From: JACCYI01 sp963828075
Lineage (GTDB): Bacteria; Actinomycetota; Thermoleophilia; Solirubrobacterales; Solirubrobacteraceae
Length of the DNA stretch: 64,000 nt
Reading direction: 5' to 3'
Assembly (NCBI GenBank): GCA_963828075.1
Contig: CAWHDH010000021.1
Span: 496,001 to 560,000, forward strand
The position numbers and the translations under genes are program-made. The notes under the pieces were generated by a model that saw nothing but the letters and a program-made list of their open reading frames with translations, did not search any database and was not told where the DNA came from. Below, one piece after another: positions 9,874 through 17,683 of this stretch (its first letter is position 1; the number at the start of each line of letters is the position of its first letter).

Positions 9874-9899
9874 AACCCTAACACGCTTGTGTCAAGGTT
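9874..9899. promoter_or_regulatory. Operator-like dyad between merR-type and ltrA-like genes
   Basis: AACCCTAACAC (9874-9884), a GCTT centre, and GTGTCAAGGTT (9889-9899) form an inverted repeat matching at 9 of 11 positions. On the minus strand the right arm contains TTGACA, a good -35 hexamer, so a regulator bound here would sit on the promoter of the merR gene (start 9865). MerR proteins bind dyads inside promoters, which fits. The divergent gene begins at 9928. Confidence 0.7.
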
Positions 9900-9927
9900 C
9901 AAGCCCTGTGGAATGATGCCGCGGGCG

Positions 9928-11073
9928 ATGGCTTCCCCCGAAGAGCACGACGAGTCCGAGCAGCGGGTCACGCCGCTCGAGCTGTTCTTCGACCTGGTGT
10001 TCGTCTTCGCCCTGACGCAGGTGACGTCGATGCTGGCCGACGACACCACGGCCGGCGGGCTGGCGCGCGGCATGCTGGTGCTGGCCGCGGTGTGGTGGGC
10101 GTGGGCCGCCTACTCATGGCTCACCAACGCCCTCGACACCGAGGAGGACCGCACCCGGCTCGCGATGTTCGTCGCGATGGCCGCCATGCTCCTCGTGTCG
10201 CTCGCCGTCCCGGGCGCCTTCGGGGAGGACGCGCTCCTGTTCGCGGTCGCCTACTCGGTGGTGCGCGTGATGCACGTCGTCCTCTACACCCTCGGCACCG
10301 CGGAGGTCGAGGTCCACCAGGCGATCCGGGCGTTCACGCCGACGGTCCTCGTCAGCGCGGTTCTGCTCATCACCGCGTCGGCGCTCGACGGCCTCGCGCA
10401 GGGCCTCGTGTGGGCCGCCGCCCTCGTGATCGACTATGCGGGGCCGCTGCGCGGGGTCGAGGGGTGGCGGATGTCGCCCGGCCACTTCGCCGAGCGCTAC
10501 GGGCTGATCGTCATCATCGCGCTGGGCGAGTCGATCGTCGCCGTGGGCGTCGGCGTCGGCGACACGCCGCTCGACGCCGGCGTGATCGCGGCAGCGGTCC
10601 TCGGCATCGTCGTCGTCGCCGCGTTGTGGTGGGCGTATTTCGACGTCGTCGCGCTCGTGGCCGAGCGCCGTCTGCGCGCGGCGACCGGCGGCGAGCGCAA
10701 CCGGATGGGCCGCGACTCCTACTCCTACCTGCACCTCCCGATGATCGCCGGGATCGTGCTGCTGGCGCTGGGGATGAAGAAGACGCTCGGGCACGTCGAG
10801 GATCCGCTCAAGGCGGTCCCGGCGATCGGCCTGTGCGGCGGCGTCGCGCTCTACCTGCTCGCCCACATCGCGTTCCGCTGGCGCAACGTGCACTCCCTGA
10901 GCCGGACCCGGCTGACCGCGACCGTTGCGTGTCTCGCCCTGCTGCCCGTGGCCATGGAGGCGCCGGCGCTCGTGGCGCTGGCCGGGGTCGCGGCCGTCCT
11001 CGTCGCCCTGATCGCCTACGAGGCGGTCGCCTACCGCGAGGCGCGGGCGCGGGTGCGCGCGACGGTCCACTGA
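9928..11073 (+). CDS. LtrA-family (low temperature requirement A) membrane protein
   Basis: A 381-residue polytopic membrane protein with roughly ten hydrophobic segments. It carries the family's N-terminal signature VTPLELFFDLVFVFALTQV and the internal SPGHFAERYGLIVIIALGES block. LtrA proteins were named from a Listeria cold-growth mutant; their biochemical activity is not established. ATG 9928 is chosen over 9889 because the acidic run EEHDESEQ normally precedes the first membrane segment closely. Divergent from the merR gene across a shared operator. A perfect hairpin follows the stop directly. Confidence 0.85.
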   Translation: MASPEEHDESEQRVTPLELFFDLVFVFALTQVTSMLADDTTAGGLARGMLVLAAVWWAWAAYSWLTNALDTEEDRTRLAMFVAMAAMLLVSLAVPGAFGEDALLFAVAYSVVRVMHVVLYTLGTAEVEVHQAIRAFTPTVLVSAVLLITASALDGLAQGLVWAAALVIDYAGPLRGVEGWRMSPGHFAERYGLIVIIALGESIVAVGVGVGDTPLDAGVIAAAVLGIVVVAALWWAYFDVVALVAERRLRAATGGERNRMGRDSYSYLHLPMIAGIVLLALGMKKTLGHVEDPLKAVPAIGLCGGVALYLLAHIAFRWRNVHSLSRTRLTATVACLALLPVAMEAPALVALAGVAAVLVALIAYEAVAYREARARVRATVH

Positions 11074-11097
11074 GGCGGGTCCCTCGGGGGACCCGCC
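11074..11097. terminator. Bidirectional hairpin terminator
   Basis: GGCGGGTCCC (11074-11083), loop TCGG, GGGACCCGCC (11088-11097): a perfect 10-base-pair stem with a stable tetraloop. It starts immediately after the LtrA stop and sits 13 bases from the end of the convergent hydrolase gene. There is no U-tract, as is usual in very GC-rich actinobacteria. Confidence 0.75.
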
Positions 11098-11109
11098 AGC
11101 ACCCCTGCG

Positions 11110-13242
11110 TCACTTGCCGGGCTCGCCCTTCCGGTTGAAGAACGTCAGCCCGAGGTTCACGGGCATGCCGGGCCGCCCCGTGTAGTTGTTGACCTCGATG
11201 CGGTAACGGCCGGGCATCAGGCGGCCGGCCTCGAGCGTCTCGGACTCGAGGCTCGAGCTGGACCCCGCGAACAGGTCGTCGGTCCACGTCCCGTCCGACA
11301 GCCTGCGCTGCAGGAACAGGTCGACGTCGGCGGGCTCGTCGTACGTCGCCTTGGCGACCATGCGCGCGTTGTCACGGGCGAGCGCGTCGAACTCGAAGAA
11401 CGCGCTGTCGAGCCCGGCCACGCGCGTGCCGGCAGCGGGCGCCGTCGGCGTCGCCGAGCCCGTGACCGGCGCCTGCGCCGGACCTTCCGGCACGTTCACG
11501 CTCTGCTCGAGCGGCACCGTGTCCCTGGCGACGACCGGCGCGTCGACGACCGGCAGGGCCAGCGCGGTGGCCTTCCCGCCCGCCGCCACGGTGACCTGCG
11601 GGTCGGCGGCGAACGTCGGCACCTTGTCGGGGTCGCTCGTCGTCACCCGGAGCACCAGCTTGTGGCCGGCGCGCAGGCGGTGCCCCATCGCCATCGCCGG
11701 CGGACGCATCGTGTAGAGCTCGCCCGGGGTGACCGGCCGGCGATTGGCGATGCCGTCGCGCAGCTCCGGGTTGATCGCGAACTGCCCGATCCGGCGGCGC
11801 GCGCCGGCGGCATTCTCGTCATAGACGGTGGCGATGAGATGGACCCGCGGCGCCGTGACCGACGCGGTGAGCTTGAGGATCGGGCGGCCCGCCACGAACT
11901 TGTCCCGGGTCAGCCGCGGCGTCGAGAACGTGGCGCCGCCGGTCCCCTGCGGGTCCGCGTAGCCCGACGGGGAGCCGGTGAAGCTGATCGCGCCCGCCGG
12001 GGTGGTCTCGCTGCTGGCGAGCCGTCCGGCGGCGGTCGCGTGGAACGTCTCGACGTGCGTGCCGGTGCGCCAGCGGTCGAGCATCAGGATCTCGGAGCGG
12101 TCGCCGGCGCGGGCGCCCTCGAACGTCCCGTCGCTCATGAATACCTCGGTGTTCGGGCCCGTCGACACGTCGCGGCCGGCGAGCTGGTTGTCGAACCAGG
12201 CATGCAGCGCGGCGGTCCACTGCACGCCGCGGCGGTTCGGGCAGCACCCCGACCCGTGGTCCCACTGGCCGAGCCACAGCTTGTCGGTGCTGCGGCGGCG
12301 GTCCATGAACCAGTCGAGCGCGGTGACGCGCGCGGCGTTGTCGTTGACGCCGTGCACCGCGAAGACGGTGGCGTCGGTCTTCGCCGCGCCGTCGCTCCAG
12401 TCGCGCTGCTCGTGCCAGGCGGAGTAGCGGCCGCTGAGCTGGTCCTCACCGGCGATCAGCGCGGAGTTGGGCAGGCCGCAGCCGGTCTCCTCCATCGAGT
12501 TGCCGAAGTCGTCGCCGGTATGGGTCTGGCCGCTCGGATCGGAGAACGGCGGCAGCTTGCGCTCGATCGCCAGCTGCTCGTAGGCCTCGATCGGGCCGAC
12601 GTACTGCAGGAAGTAGGGCACGCCTCCCTGGAACTGGTGGTCGTACATCGACGCCAGGCCGGCGGAGGGCACGATCGTGGTCAGGCCCTTCGGGCGCTGG
12701 GCCGCGGCGACCATCGGGGTCGAGCCGACGTAGGAGTGCCCGGTCATCCCGACCTTGCCGTTGGACCAGGAGGACGCGGCCGCCCACTCGACGACCCGCT
12801 TGAGGTCGCGGGCGTCGCGGAGCCCGAGATGGTCCAGGCAACCCTGGGAGCGGCCGGTGCCGCGGAGGTCCATCATCACGACGGCGTAGCCACGCGGTGC
12901 GAAGTAGCCCGTCAGGCCGATCGGCTTGCCGGACTCGTCCTTGGGCCCGGGCAGGATGCGGGTGCCCTCCCGGTCCGCGAGCGTGCCGTGGTACGGGCTC
13001 GCCTCGAGGATCACCGGGAAGCGGCCGGCGCCCTTGGGCTTGGTCACCTCGATGTAGAGCACGCGGCCGTCGAACGCGGGGAGGCGCACGACCTTCTTCT
13101 CGACGCTGTAGCGAGCCGTCGAGCGGCCCTTGATCTTCGTGTAGTCGGTCGCGGTGGCGGCGCCCGCGGCGGGCGGTACGGCGAGCGCGCCGCCGAGCGC
13201 GAGCATCAGCGCAGCGCGGCGGGCAAGGCGGACGGTGGTCAA
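11110..13242 (-). CDS. Secreted CocE/NonD-family hydrolase (X-Pro dipeptidyl-peptidase type)
   Basis: A 710-residue exported alpha/beta hydrolase. Residues 1-28 form a signal peptide ending near AAGAA. The nucleophile elbow is GHSYVGS with Ser170. The flanking family blocks are PVILEASPYHGT, FAPRGYAVVMMDLRGTGRS and, later, the GQWDHGSG region that holds a likely catalytic His. The C-terminal third is the jelly-roll X-Pro peptidase C domain (GHRLRAGHKLVLRVTTSD). Family members are peptidases, cocaine esterase or acyl hydrolases; the substrate here is not predictable. The start is TTG 13242, six bases after GGAGG. Divergent from the TPP enzyme gene across 141 bases. Confidence 0.88.
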   Translation of the reverse strand: MTTVRLARRAALMLALGGALAVPPAAGAATATDYTKIKGRSTARYSVEKKVVRLPAFDGRVLYIEVTKPKGAGRFPVILEASPYHGTLADREGTRILPGPKDESGKPIGLTGYFAPRGYAVVMMDLRGTGRSQGCLDHLGLRDARDLKRVVEWAAASSWSNGKVGMTGHSYVGSTPMVAAAQRPKGLTTIVPSAGLASMYDHQFQGGVPYFLQYVGPIEAYEQLAIERKLPPFSDPSGQTHTGDDFGNSMEETGCGLPNSALIAGEDQLSGRYSAWHEQRDWSDGAAKTDATVFAVHGVNDNAARVTALDWFMDRRRSTDKLWLGQWDHGSGCCPNRRGVQWTAALHAWFDNQLAGRDVSTGPNTEVFMSDGTFEGARAGDRSEILMLDRWRTGTHVETFHATAAGRLASSETTPAGAISFTGSPSGYADPQGTGGATFSTPRLTRDKFVAGRPILKLTASVTAPRVHLIATVYDENAAGARRRIGQFAINPELRDGIANRRPVTPGELYTMRPPAMAMGHRLRAGHKLVLRVTTSDPDKVPTFAADPQVTVAAGGKATALALPVVDAPVVARDTVPLEQSVNVPEGPAQAPVTGSATPTAPAAGTRVAGLDSAFFEFDALARDNARMVAKATYDEPADVDLFLQRRLSDGTWTDDLFAGSSSSLESETLEAGRLMPGRYRIEVNNYTGRPGMPVNLGLTFFNRKGEPGK

Positions 13243-13383
13243 GGATCCCTCCAGGGGAGTGGTGCGGGCCGGGAGCGGCGATCTGGGGTGCGCCGCAGTT
13301 GCATCCCGAAACGGACGCGCGGGCGAGAACTTGCGCTATCGGGTCGCGCCTGGTCCCGCCCGTGTGGCAGGGTTGGCGCTGAG

Positions 13384-14985
13384 ATGGCCACCGGCGCCGA
13401 CCGCATCGTCACCGAGCTCGAGCGCGCGGGCGTCGAGCTGTGCTTCGGGCTGCCCGGGGTGCACAACCTCGCGCTCTGGGAGGCGCTGCGCGACTCGCCG
13501 ATCCGGCTCGTCGGCGTGCGCCACGAGCAGACGGCCGTCTACGCGGCCGACGGCTACGCCCGGGCGACCGGGCGGATGGGCGTGGCGCTGACGACGACCG
13601 GGCCGGGCGCGGCCAACACGCTCGGCGCGGTCGGCGAGGCGTGGGCGTCGCGCTCGCCCGTGCTGGTGATCGCCACCGACATCCCGACGTCGCTGCGGCG
13701 GCCCGGCGTCTATCGCGGCGTCCTGCACGAGACCACCGACCAGGGCGCGATGTTCGCGCCGGTGGTCGACGCGTGCTTCCACGCCCGCCGCGACCTCCCC
13801 GTCGCCATCACCGCCCACGAGGCGATCGCCGCGGTGCGCGACCGGCCCATCTACCTGGAGGTGCCGACCGACCTGCTGGCCGCCGAGGCGCCCGACGCCG
13901 CCCGCGCGGCGCGCGCCGAGCCGCTGCACTTCCGCAGCGCCGACCGGGCGGTGCGCGACGCGGTGCGGCTCCTCGACGGCGCGGAGCGCCCGCTCGTGTG
14001 GGCCGGCGGCGGAGCGCTCGAGCTGCGGGCCGAGGTCACCGCCCTGGCCGAGGCGCTCGCCGCGCCGGTCCTCACGACCTACCGCGCGCGCGGGTTGCTG
14101 CCGCCGGGCCACCCGTGCGCGGTGGGGATGCCGCCGCACGTCGAGCCGGCCGGCCGGCTCTGGGACGAGGCCGACGTCGTCGTCGCGATCGGTTCGGACC
14201 TCGACGGCATGAACACCCAGAACTGGGCGATGCCGCAGCCGCCCGCGCTGATCGCGATCAACCCGGATCCCGCCGACGCGACCAAGAACTACCGCGCCGA
14301 CATGGTGCTCGACGACCTCGAGGGCCTCACGCCGCGCCCGCGCGGCGGGCTCGACGCCCTCTGCGAGCGGATGCGCCACCTGCGCGCCGAGGCCTGCGCG
14401 ACGCTCGACCCCACCGCCCTCCGGTTCCTCGACGCCGTCTCGTTCGCGGTGCCCGACGAGGCGATCCTCGTCTGCGACATGTGCATCCCGGGGTACTGGA
14501 TCGCCGGCTTCCACGGCTTCACCCATCCGCGCGCGCTGCAGTACCCGGTCGGCTGGGGGACGCTGGGCTACGCGTTCCCGGCCGCGCTGGGCGCGGCGCT
14601 GGCCGAGCGCGGCCCGGTCGTGTCGATCAGCGGCGACGGCGGCTTCCTGTTTGCCGCCGGCGAGCTGGCGACCGTCGCGCAGGAGGAGATCGGGTTCACC
14701 GCGGTGATCGTCGACGACGGCGGCTACGGGATGCTGCGCTACGACCAGGACCTGGCGGGATCCCCGCGCAGCGGTGTCGACCTCCAGAGCCCCGACTTCG
14801 CGGCGGTGGCGGCCGCGTTCGGCATCCACGCGGAGACGGTCGAAGGGCTCGACGACGCGTTCGGCGAGGTCCTGGCGCGGCACGTCGCGGACCCGCGCCC
14901 GTCCGTGCTCGTGGCGCACGCTCCGTCGCTCGTCCCGCCCCCGACTACATCGCCGAACTGGTACCGGCGGCGCGCGGCGGCGTGA
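13384..14985 (+). CDS. Thiamine-pyrophosphate-dependent enzyme, acetolactate synthase-like
   Basis: A 533-residue protein with the three-domain layout of acetohydroxyacid synthase, oxalyl-CoA decarboxylase and benzoylformate decarboxylase. The Pyr-domain glutamate is Glu48 in VRHEQTAVYAADGYARATG. A central Rossmann-like domain follows. The PP domain has the metal motif starting GDGGFLFAAGELATVAQEE; the usual terminal NN is replaced by DDGGYG. These differences argue against biosynthetic acetolactate synthase, so the substrate is left open. The ATG at 13384 follows the long divergent promoter gap; a longer open frame upstream is antisense to the CocE-type gene. It overlaps the next gene by four bases (GTGA). 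Confidence 0.85.
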   Translation: MATGADRIVTELERAGVELCFGLPGVHNLALWEALRDSPIRLVGVRHEQTAVYAADGYARATGRMGVALTTTGPGAANTLGAVGEAWASRSPVLVIATDIPTSLRRPGVYRGVLHETTDQGAMFAPVVDACFHARRDLPVAITAHEAIAAVRDRPIYLEVPTDLLAAEAPDAARAARAEPLHFRSADRAVRDAVRLLDGAERPLVWAGGGALELRAEVTALAEALAAPVLTTYRARGLLPPGHPCAVGMPPHVEPAGRLWDEADVVVAIGSDLDGMNTQNWAMPQPPALIAINPDPADATKNYRADMVLDDLEGLTPRPRGGLDALCERMRHLRAEACATLDPTALRFLDAVSFAVPDEAILVCDMCIPGYWIAGFHGFTHPRALQYPVGWGTLGYAFPAALGAALAERGPVVSISGDGGFLFAAGELATVAQEEIGFTAVIVDDGGYGMLRYDQDLAGSPRSGVDLQSPDFAAVAAAFGIHAETVEGLDDAFGEVLARHVADPRPSVLVAHAPSLVPPPTTSPNWYRRRAAA

Positions 14986-15413
14986 AGACCCGCCTCGCCC
15001 GTGCCGGCCTCGTCGCCGCCATGGTGGTGGTGACGATCAACCTGTGGACGGGCGCGCCGCTGCTCGCGCTGTGGGTCGGCTCGCGGGTCGCGCCCTCCTC
15101 CGGCATCAGCATGGGCGCGGTCGCGGTCATCGTCATCGTGCTGCTCGTCGTCTGCATGGCCCTGGTGCGGCTGCTGGCGGTCCTCGGGGCCGTCCACGAC
15201 CGGATCTCCGGCCACGAGGCGACCGTGCGCCGCCACACGCCCTGGCTGCGCGCGATGAGCGGCGAGCGCCCGCGCGAGCTCGGCGGCGCGGCGCCCTCGC
15301 TCACCGCGCTCGACTACGTGCTCGTGGCGGTCGTGGTGCTCAGCATCGTGGCGTTCGAGATCTGGTTCTTCTTCATCGCCGGTTCCCCGTTCGACAGCCG
15401 CTCCGGCCGGTGA
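14982..15413 (+). CDS. Small membrane protein of unknown function
   Basis: A 143-residue protein starting with GTG that overlaps the TPP-enzyme stop as GTGA, so it is translationally coupled. It has hydrophobic segments near residues 8-27, 40-63 and 110-132, with an acidic and arginine-rich loop between (RRHTPWLRAMSGERPREL). No family recognised. Its position between a TPP enzyme and an AlkZ-like gene, all with four-base overlaps, says the three are made together but does not reveal a joint function. Confidence 0.7.
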   Translation: MKTRLARAGLVAAMVVVTINLWTGAPLLALWVGSRVAPSSGISMGAVAVIVIVLLVVCMALVRLLAVLGAVHDRISGHEATVRRHTPWLRAMSGERPRELGGAAPSLTALDYVLVAVVVLSIVAFEIWFFFIAGSPFDSRSGR

Positions 15414-16534
15414 GCGAGGTCACGCGCGAACAGGCGCTCGCCTTCCGCCTCGCCGGCCAGCACCTGCATCGCCGGCTGGGCGCCGGGCATGCCGCGGAGG
15501 CCGCCGCGGCGACCGGGTTGCAGGATCTCCCGCCCGGCTCCGCGCTCGCCGCCCTCGCCGCGCGCGTCGACGACGCCGGGCCCGACGCCGCCGCGGTCCC
15601 GGCGCTGGCGCTCGTCCCGAGCGTCCGCGGCGCCGCGCGGCTGGTCCCGGTCGCCGACCTCGAGGTGTTCACCACCGCGCTCCTGCCGCCCGACGAGAAG
15701 GCGGCGCGAGGGCTTATCGGGAGCGCGACGAGGTCGCTCGACAAGTACGGGATCGCCGCGCTCGACGCGATGGAGCGGGTGACGGCGGCGGTGCGCGACG
15801 CGCTCTCCGACGGGCCGCTCGCGCGCGACGACTTCCACCAGGCCCTGCGCGACCGGCTCGACGACGAGCTGCTGCCGTGGTGCTCGAGCTGCCGCAGCCA
15901 CCACGTCGCCCCGGCGCTCTGGCGCTCCGCGGGGCTGCACGGAGCCTTGGCCATCATGCCGGGCGGCGGGCGGGGAGCGACGTTCGTCGCGGCGCCCCCG
16001 GCCCCCGCGTTCGACGGCGACCCCGGCGCCGAGCTGGTCCGCCGCTTCCTGCGCGCCTACGGCCCCGCGACGCCCGACGAGCTCGCCGACTGGGCGGGGA
16101 TCTCCGGGCCGCACGCGCGCCGGCTCTGGCGCCGGGTCGAGCCCGAGCTCGCCGACGCGCCGCTCGACGGTCGCGACACCGAGATCCTCGAGGCCGACGC
16201 CACGCGGCTGGCCGGCCCTCCCGCGTCCGACGGCGGCGCGCGGCTGCTGCCGCCGTCCGATCCCTATCTCGACCAGCGCGACCGCGAGACGCTGCTCCCC
16301 GACCCCGAGCTGCGCAAGCGGGTGCGGCGGCCGGCCGGCAACCCGGGCGTCGTGCTGGTCGCCGGCGCGCTCGCCGGGCTGTGGTCGGCGAAGCGCGCAA
16401 CCGGCGGGGTGCTGCGGGTGGAGGTCGAGGCGCTCGGGAACGAGGCAGCCCAGGCAGGCGACGCCCTTGAGGAGGAGGCCGCGCGGCTGGGCCGGGTTCG
16501 TGGCGCGGCGGAGGCGACGGTCGCGTTCGTGTGA
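15410..16534 (+). CDS. Winged-helix DNA-binding protein, AlkZ/YcaQ-like (HTH_42)
   Basis: A 374-residue protein of the HTH_42 group that includes the DNA glycosylases AlkZ and YcaQ. Visible marks are the early AFRLAGQHLHRRL, winged-helix repeats around RRFLRAYGPATPDELADWAG, and the late block LLPPSDPYLDQRDRETLLPD, which fits the family's active-site neighbourhood. Known members excise alkylated bases or unhook crosslinks; some actinobacterial paralogs protect against a self-made genotoxin. No biosynthetic cluster is visible here. The GTG at 15410 overlaps the preceding stop (GTGA). It ends one base before the end of the convergent presenilin-like gene. Confidence 0.75.
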   Translation: MSEVTREQALAFRLAGQHLHRRLGAGHAAEAAAATGLQDLPPGSALAALAARVDDAGPDAAAVPALALVPSVRGAARLVPVADLEVFTTALLPPDEKAARGLIGSATRSLDKYGIAALDAMERVTAAVRDALSDGPLARDDFHQALRDRLDDELLPWCSSCRSHHVAPALWRSAGLHGALAIMPGGGRGATFVAAPPAPAFDGDPGAELVRRFLRAYGPATPDELADWAGISGPHARRLWRRVEPELADAPLDGRDTEILEADATRLAGPPASDGGARLLPPSDPYLDQRDRETLLPDPELRKRVRRPAGNPGVVLVAGALAGLWSAKRATGGVLRVEVEALGNEAAQAGDALEEEAARLGRVRGAAEATVAFV

Positions 16535-16535
16535 C

Positions 16536-17681
16536 TCATGGCGTGATCGTGAGAACCACGTCGTGCGGGACGCGATCTCGGTTGACCCAGGTCACGGTCC
16601 GGCCCACGCGAGCGGTCGCCGCATCCGGTGAGAACGCGACGTTCCGCATGACCACCATGTCGGTCCGGGGCGCCGCCTGCGGCGGCGCCGGCGCGGCCGC
16701 CCTCGTGGTGGCGGTCTCACCGCTCCACAGGACGGTCGCCAGGGCAAGGCTCAGGAGACCGGCGGTGGGGAGTGCGAGGCCGGTCCGGGTGGGAGCCGTC
16801 CGCGCGAGCCCGGCCACCTGCTCGGAGATCCACTGGGCGGTGCTGCGCTCGGGCGCGGTGCGCGACAGCCACAGATAGCTGAGGAACGCGGCCGGGCCGA
16901 AGACCGTCATGACCGGCACGAACGCGGCGGCGGTCGTGCCGAACAGCCCCGGGAAGAGCAGCGGCGTGACGCTCGGCGCGACCGCGCCGAACACGATGAT
17001 CACCACCAGCGAGAGCCGCGCGCCACGCCGACCGAAGCCCTTCTGCGCAGCGACCGCGTACATGCAGAAGACCAGCATGTCTCCGAGGCCGACGTTGGCG
17101 TTGAAGTCGGCGACCGCGAAGCCGACCGCGGGGTCCAGCGGCCGGGCCTGGAGGCTGATCGCCAGGAGCGGGGTCAGCGACACGACCTTGATGAAGAAGA
17201 TGTCGTAGACGGCCAGGAACAGGGAGAACCAGGCGACGTGCCGCAGCTCCAGTCCGCCCTGCACGTAGAGGTTGCCGATCCCGACGGCCGCGATCATCAC
17301 GACGATGCTCGTCAGCACCCAGTAGATCTGCAGACCCCCGCCAAGCTCGTTCATCGAACGGGTGACCAGGAGGTTGGCGATCAGCAGGGCCGGGATCGCG
17401 ATCCACAGCAGCCGCGTGGATGCGAGCGGCCGCAACGCGATCATCAGCGCCGACATGAACGTCAGCACGAGGAAGCCGGTGACCACGCCCCCGGGCAGCG
17501 CGAGGTACAGCGGCGGCAGCGCGACGATGAAGCAGGCCAGCACGCACAGATCGCGTGAGTTGAACGCGCCGATCGGCGGGCGCTCGAGGCGCACGAAGCG
17601 GAAATACGCGAGCGCGCACAGCGCGCTACTCAGCGAGAAGGCGAGCGCGACGACGATCTGGAACTGAGTTGCGGCGTTCAT
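16536..17681 (-). CDS. Presenilin/signal-peptide-peptidase-like intramembrane aspartyl protease with a truncated cupredoxin tail
   Basis: A 381-residue protein with about nine hydrophobic segments. The paired motifs of GxGD aspartyl proteases are present: YD at Tyr159-Asp160 inside LAVYDIFFIKVV, and GLGD at 198-201 inside VGLGDMLVFCMYAV. A third possible motif, GPAAFLSYL at 262-270, stands where PAL is expected. After the last membrane segment comes a proline/alanine linker (326-339), then the first half of a plastocyanin-like domain (NVAFSPDAATARVGRTVTWV, then a His at 373). The Cys/His/Met copper-ligand loop is absent and the gene stops against its convergent neighbour. The ATG follows GAGGAG. 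It lies 2 bases after the PaaK-like gene. Confidence 0.65.
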   Translation of the reverse strand: MNAATQFQIVVALAFSLSSALCALAYFRFVRLERPPIGAFNSRDLCVLACFIVALPPLYLALPGGVVTGFLVLTFMSALMIALRPLASTRLLWIAIPALLIANLLVTRSMNELGGGLQIYWVLTSIVVMIAAVGIGNLYVQGGLELRHVAWFSLFLAVYDIFFIKVVSLTPLLAISLQARPLDPAVGFAVADFNANVGLGDMLVFCMYAVAAQKGFGRRGARLSLVVIIVFGAVAPSVTPLLFPGLFGTTAAAFVPVMTVFGPAAFLSYLWLSRTAPERSTAQWISEQVAGLARTAPTRTGLALPTAGLLSLALATVLWSGETATTRAAAPAPPQAAPRTDMVVMRNVAFSPDAATARVGRTVTWVNRDRVPHDVVLTITP

Positions 17682-17683
17682 CG

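Noticed and set aside
11662..13383. Long N-terminal extension of the TPP enzyme
   Set aside because: The extension is antisense to the CocE-type hydrolase; the enzyme family starts at 13384.
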